Shown: one piece after another, positions 55,285-57,396 of the stretch
Layout of the letters: the number at the start of each line of letters is the position of its first letter
Position numbering within the stretch: position 1 is the stretch's first letter
From: Clostridiaceae bacterium
GTDB taxonomy: Bacteria > Bacillota > Clostridia > Oscillospirales > Butyricicoccaceae
Reading direction: 5' to 3'
Assembly: GCA_018383195.1 (NCBI GenBank)
Contig: JAGZOP010000013.1
Span: 1-57,396, forward strand
Length of the DNA: 57,396 nt
Notes under the pieces: model-generated
What the model saw: the letters and a program-made list of their open reading frames with translations, nothing else
Told to the model about the DNA's origin: nothing
Database searches by the model: none
Made by a program: the position numbers and the translations under genes

Positions 55285-55814
55285 AAAAGAAGGAGAGGAA
55301 CCGAGGTTCCTCTCCTTCTTTTTGAATCATCCTCTCCTCCTCAGCGCAGGCTCACGCTTTTTTCTCCGAAAAAAGCTACCCCGCCATCCAGAGGGCACGG
55401 ATTTACGAGAAAATAGATTTTCCGTTTTGCGAAAATATTCCACAAAGACGCCCGTGCGAGCCGCTATAAAAGGGTGATGCTTTGGGGAACGAGGGACCGG
55501 CGGTATCGGGACTGGTGCAGCTTCGTGCCGCTAGTCGCTGGTGTGAGCCAGCCCACAGCGCGCCCCAGCGACCAGCGGCAAAAAGCTGCACACGCAAATA
55601 AGCCTGCACCCATACGCGGCACGCATTCTCAAAATAGCGGTTCGTATCCGCGTCTGTGCGCGGCATTCAACCAAAACGGAAAACTATTTGCGCGTCACTG
55701 CGTATGAGCTGCATGACCGGGTAGCATTTTCTGTGAAAATGCGTAGGTCTGGACAGGAGGGATGGGGAGATTTCAAAAGAGGGCAAGGGAACCCAGGTTC
55801 CCTTGCCCTCTTTT
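55285..55814 (+). repeat. Dispersed structured intergenic element, copy C (complete)
   Basis: It starts with the 38-nt near-palindrome AAAAGAAGGAGAGGAACC... (centre CCGAGG) and ends with AAAAGAGGGCAAGGGAACC... at 55775-55814. The end palindrome differs from that of copy A (300-339) by one centre base. Internal hairpins are GCTTTTTT/AAAAAAGC (55356-55376) and GCATTTT/AAAATGC (55724-55742). The arms are inverted repeats of each other; the centre carries CTAGTCGCTGG...CCAGCGACCAG. It lies between converging genes. Confidence 0.85.
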
Positions 55815-55841
55815 GGTGGTATGCACCTGCCCGCGGAGAAA

Positions 55842-55873
55842 TAAAAAAGGACTGCCCCATCGGGACAGCCCTT
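55842..55873 (-). terminator. Terminator of rpsF-ssb-rpsR
   Basis: On the minus strand GGGCTGTCCC-GATG-GGGCAGTCC followed by TTTTTTAT. Confidence 0.88.
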
Positions 55874-55894
55874 TGTATCCTGAAAAATTCGCTC

Positions 55895-56158
55895 TTATTC
55901 TGCGGTGAACGGCAGCAGAGCAATGTGACGCGAGCGCTTGATTGCCTCGGTCAGCTGACGCTGATGCTTTGCGCAAGTGCCAGTCATGCGGCGGGGCAGA
56001 ATCTTGCCGCGCTCAGACATGTAACGCTTGAGCTTCGCTACGTCCTTATAATCGATGCACTCCACCTTATCAACGCAGAAGGTGCAAACCTTTCTGCGGC
56101 GACGGCCGCCGCGCTGACGGTCCGGGCGGGGAGTATATTCCTTTTTGGTCTCTTCCAT
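55895..56158 (-). CDS. rpsR: 30S ribosomal protein S18
   Basis: 87 residues from ATG 56158 (AAAGGAGG upstream; a TTG two codons earlier is possible). Basic Arg-rich N-terminus, a KVCTFCVDKVECIDYKDV segment with Cys residues of the zinc-binding S18 form, and KLKRYMSERGKILPRRMTGTC. Partner of S6 on the platform. Last gene of the rpsF-ssb-rpsR operon. Confidence 0.96.
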   Translation of the reverse strand: MEETKKEYTPRPDRQRGGRRRRKVCTFCVDKVECIDYKDVAKLKRYMSERGKILPRRMTGTCAKHQRQLTEAIKRSRHIALLPFTAE

Positions 56159-56227
56159 TGCCAAGTACCTCCTTTATAGAATATACGGTGTTTTCACACC
56201 GGGTTCGGGAGATTTCTGCGGTTGCAA

Positions 56228-56716
56228 TCAGAACGGCACGTCGCCGTCGTCATCACCAAGCTCAGCAAAGTCCGAATCGCCGACCGGAAGGTCGAAGCTC
56301 GGCACAGGAGCCTGAGAACCGTAGTTGTTCCCCTCGGGACGGATCTGCGATCCATTGTCATAGCCGCCGGCGAAACCGCCGTTTTGTTCACGGGACTTCT
56401 TGGTCTCTCCGAAAGAGATCTCGTCCACATTGATTTCAATGGATACGCGCTTGTTTCCGTTTCTGTCTTCCCAGTTTCGGGACTGGATGCGGCCAACCAC
56501 AATCGCAAGCATGCCCTTTGTAAACCACTGGCTCACAAATTCTGCCTGACGACCCCATGCGACACAGTCGATGAAGTCGGTCTGGCGTTCGCCGTTCGGT
56601 CCCTTTCGATCGCGGTCGATTGCAAGGGAGAAAGACGCAACAGCCATGTTGCTTTGGGTATGGCGCAGTTCGGGATCGCGGGTAAGGCGACCCATCAGAA
56701 TTGCTTTGTTCAGCAT
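56228..56716 (-). CDS. ssb: Single-stranded DNA-binding protein
   Basis: 162 residues. OB-fold at about 1-110 (NKAILMGRLTRDPELRHTQ, VASFSLAIDR, FIDCVAWGRQAEFV), then a Gly/Asn/Gln-rich linker and the acidic tip ending GDDDGDVPF that binds partner proteins. It lies 15 bp downstream of rpsF and before rpsR, the standard operon. Confidence 0.97.
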   Translation of the reverse strand: MLNKAILMGRLTRDPELRHTQSNMAVASFSLAIDRDRKGPNGERQTDFIDCVAWGRQAEFVSQWFTKGMLAIVVGRIQSRNWEDRNGNKRVSIEINVDEISFGETKKSREQNGGFAGGYDNGSQIRPEGNNYGSQAPVPSFDLPVGDSDFAELGDDDGDVPF

Positions 56717-56731
56717 TTCACTTCACCAGCC

Positions 56732-57025
56732 TTAGTCAAGGGCGACAATGATGGAACGCATGATGCCGTCAGTGATCTTGAAGACACGATCAAGCTCTGC
56801 CGGGAAAGACGGAGCGGACGTGAACTGAACCAGGGTGTAGTAGCCCTCGGTCAGGTCGTTGATCGGATACGCCAGACGACGCTTGCCCCAATCCTCAACC
56901 TTGTCAACGGTACCGTTCGCCTCTACGAGAGCCTTGAACTTGTCTGCGACTGCGACAACCTCTTCCTCACCGAGGGTGGGGTTGACAATAAAGAGAGTCT
57001 CGTACTTGCCAGTAACCTTTGCCAT
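56732..57025 (-). CDS. rpsF: 30S ribosomal protein S6
   Basis: 97 residues: KYETLFIVNPTLGEEEVVAV at the start, the KVEDWGKRRLAYPINDLTEGYY core and the LDRVFKITDGIMRSIIVAL end. First gene of the operon with ssb and rpsR. AAAGGAGG site with the ATG 6 nt later. Confidence 0.97.
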   Translation of the reverse strand: MAKVTGKYETLFIVNPTLGEEEVVAVADKFKALVEANGTVDKVEDWGKRRLAYPINDLTEGYYTLVQFTSAPSFPAELDRVFKITDGIMRSIIVALD

Positions 57026-57088
57026 TTTAGCACCTCCTTTTGGACTTTAAGGCCCACATCCTTTGATGTGAGCAAGGATACTTTATTT
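57026..57088 (-). promoter_or_regulatory. rpsF leader with hairpins
   Basis: On the minus strand, CACATC-AAAG-GATGTG and a GGGCCTTAAAGTCC-type stem precede the ribosome binding site. Many rpsF leaders bind the S6:S18 complex; a match here is inference. Confidence 0.4.
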
Positions 57089-57116
57089 ATTATATAGGGA
57101 AAAGAGGAAATGTCAA
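57089..57116 (-). promoter_or_regulatory. Promoter of rpsF-ssb-rpsR
   Basis: On the minus strand TTGACA (57116-57111), 16 nt, TATAAT (57094-57089). Both boxes are consensus. Confidence 0.78.
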
Positions 57117-57148
57117 GTGATAGCTTGAATATTTTTTTAAAATTTTGA

Positions 57149-57177
57149 TTGACGAACCGGTGGAGGTGTGATAAAAT
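57149..57177 (+). promoter_or_regulatory. Promoter of tRNA-Thr
   Basis: TTGACG at 57149-57154, 17 nt, TAAAAT at 57172-57177, about 44 nt before the tRNA. It is divergent from the rpsF promoter. Confidence 0.68.
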
Positions 57178-57220
57178 ACAAGTGTTGTCCACTGGAATGG
57201 AGTTGCAGCAATTTCATTTT

Positions 57221-57296
57221 GCTTGTGTGGCTCAGTTGGTAGAGCAGCGCATTCGTAATGCGCAGGTCGCCGGTTCGAGTCCGGCCACAAGCTCCA
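57221..57296 (+). tRNA. tRNA-Thr (anticodon CGT)
   Basis: GCTTGTG...CACAAGC acceptor stem, anticodon loop ATTCGTAAT with CGT (Thr, ACG codons), T arm GGTTCGAGTCC and encoded CCA (TCCA end). All arms close. Confidence 0.95.
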
Positions 57297-57328
57297 AATT
57301 GTGTTGATAAAAAAGATGCACAGCGTTT

Positions 57329-57364
57329 ACGCCGCACGAAAGTGCGGCGTATTTGCGTTTTAAG
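57329..57364 (+). terminator. Hairpin after tRNA-Thr
   Basis: TACGCCGCAC-GAA-AGTGCGGCGTA followed by TTTGCGTTTT, a moderate T-tract. Confidence 0.65.
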
Positions 57365-57396
57365 ACAAAATGTATCGCTATAGTGCGCGAAAAAGT

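Noticed and set aside
55474..55707. 77-codon open frame inside repeat copy C
   Set aside because: Same peptide-like text as in copies A and B, but no start signal, and the opposite strand is equally open. The conserved features are RNA/DNA stems, so the frame is a by-product.
1..57396. CRISPR array, prophage, integrated plasmid, rRNA operon
   Set aside because: No regular direct repeats with unique spacers, no cas, integrase, transposase or capsid gene, and no rRNA sequence were seen on either strand.

Overview
The window is a chromosomal segment of a spore-forming Firmicute. My inference is class Clostridia, probably an Oscillospirales / Ruminococcaceae-type gut anaerobe. The evidence is a full-length SpoIIE, the secY-adk-map-KOW-infA-rpmJ-rpsM-rpsK-rpsD-rpoA-rplQ order, a rimP-nusA-rnpM-ylxQ-infB-rbfA-nrnA-truB-ribF operon, zinc-type S14 and L36, moderately high GC, and strong AGGAGG-type ribosome binding sites. 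No rRNA operon, CRISPR array, intact insertion sequence or prophage is visible. The species is not identified.

Layout: 1-64 is the 3' part of tRNA-Val. 100-562 is repeat-rich spacer. 620-3953 (minus strand) holds a DedA protein, a small tail-anchored protein and spoIIE. 4217-6865 is dusB with an ECF sigma / zinc anti-sigma pair. 6951-7718 is a tandem pair of Xre regulators divergent from a Cys-rich small protein. 7715-25388 is the ribosomal S10-spc-alpha supercluster with secY, adk, map, infA and rpoA; a 1.17-kb spacer holding a terminator, a large structured repeat and new promoters splits it between rpsZ and rpsH. 25590-26511 has two unknown membrane proteins. 26550-28502 (minus) is an LTA-synthase-like protein. 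28707-36999 is the translation/RNA-processing operon rimP to ribF. 37083-38516 is a second ECF sigma / anti-sigma-like pair. 38639-40035 is trmL and a DegV protein. 40156-45727 is the lower-glycolysis cluster pgk-tpiA-gpmI-eno, in which gpmI carries an odd Ala/Lys-rich N-terminal extension. 45809-48290 (minus) has two unknown small proteins, truA and a YiiX-like papain-fold protein. 48515-49306 is an Xre/membrane-protein pair. 49527-50954 is an NSUN-type rRNA methyltransferase. 51112-53148 (minus) has a second LTA-synthase-like protein and a 35-residue membrane peptide. 53243-55233 has a COG2426 membrane protein, a dCMP deaminase-like protein and an unknown membrane-anchored protein. 55285-55814 is another copy of the large repeat. 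55895-57116 (minus) is rpsF-ssb-rpsR. 57221-57296 is tRNA-Thr.

Most of the window is housekeeping: ribosomal proteins, the secretion pore, RNA polymerase alpha, translation factors, RNA modification and glycolysis.

The most unusual item is a dispersed, highly structured intergenic element of about 550 bp seen in three places (A 300-562, B 15071-15621, C 55285-55814). Each end carries a 35-40 nt palindromic hairpin. The two arms are inverted repeats of each other, and the hairpins inside differ between copies mostly by paired changes that keep the stems. Copy B sits inside the otherwise conserved ribosomal protein cluster. Other points to follow up are the gpmI extension, the Xre pair with an inverted-repeat operator, a second small hairpin repeat shared by two translation-gene spacers, and hairpin-filled spacers inside the ribosomal operon.
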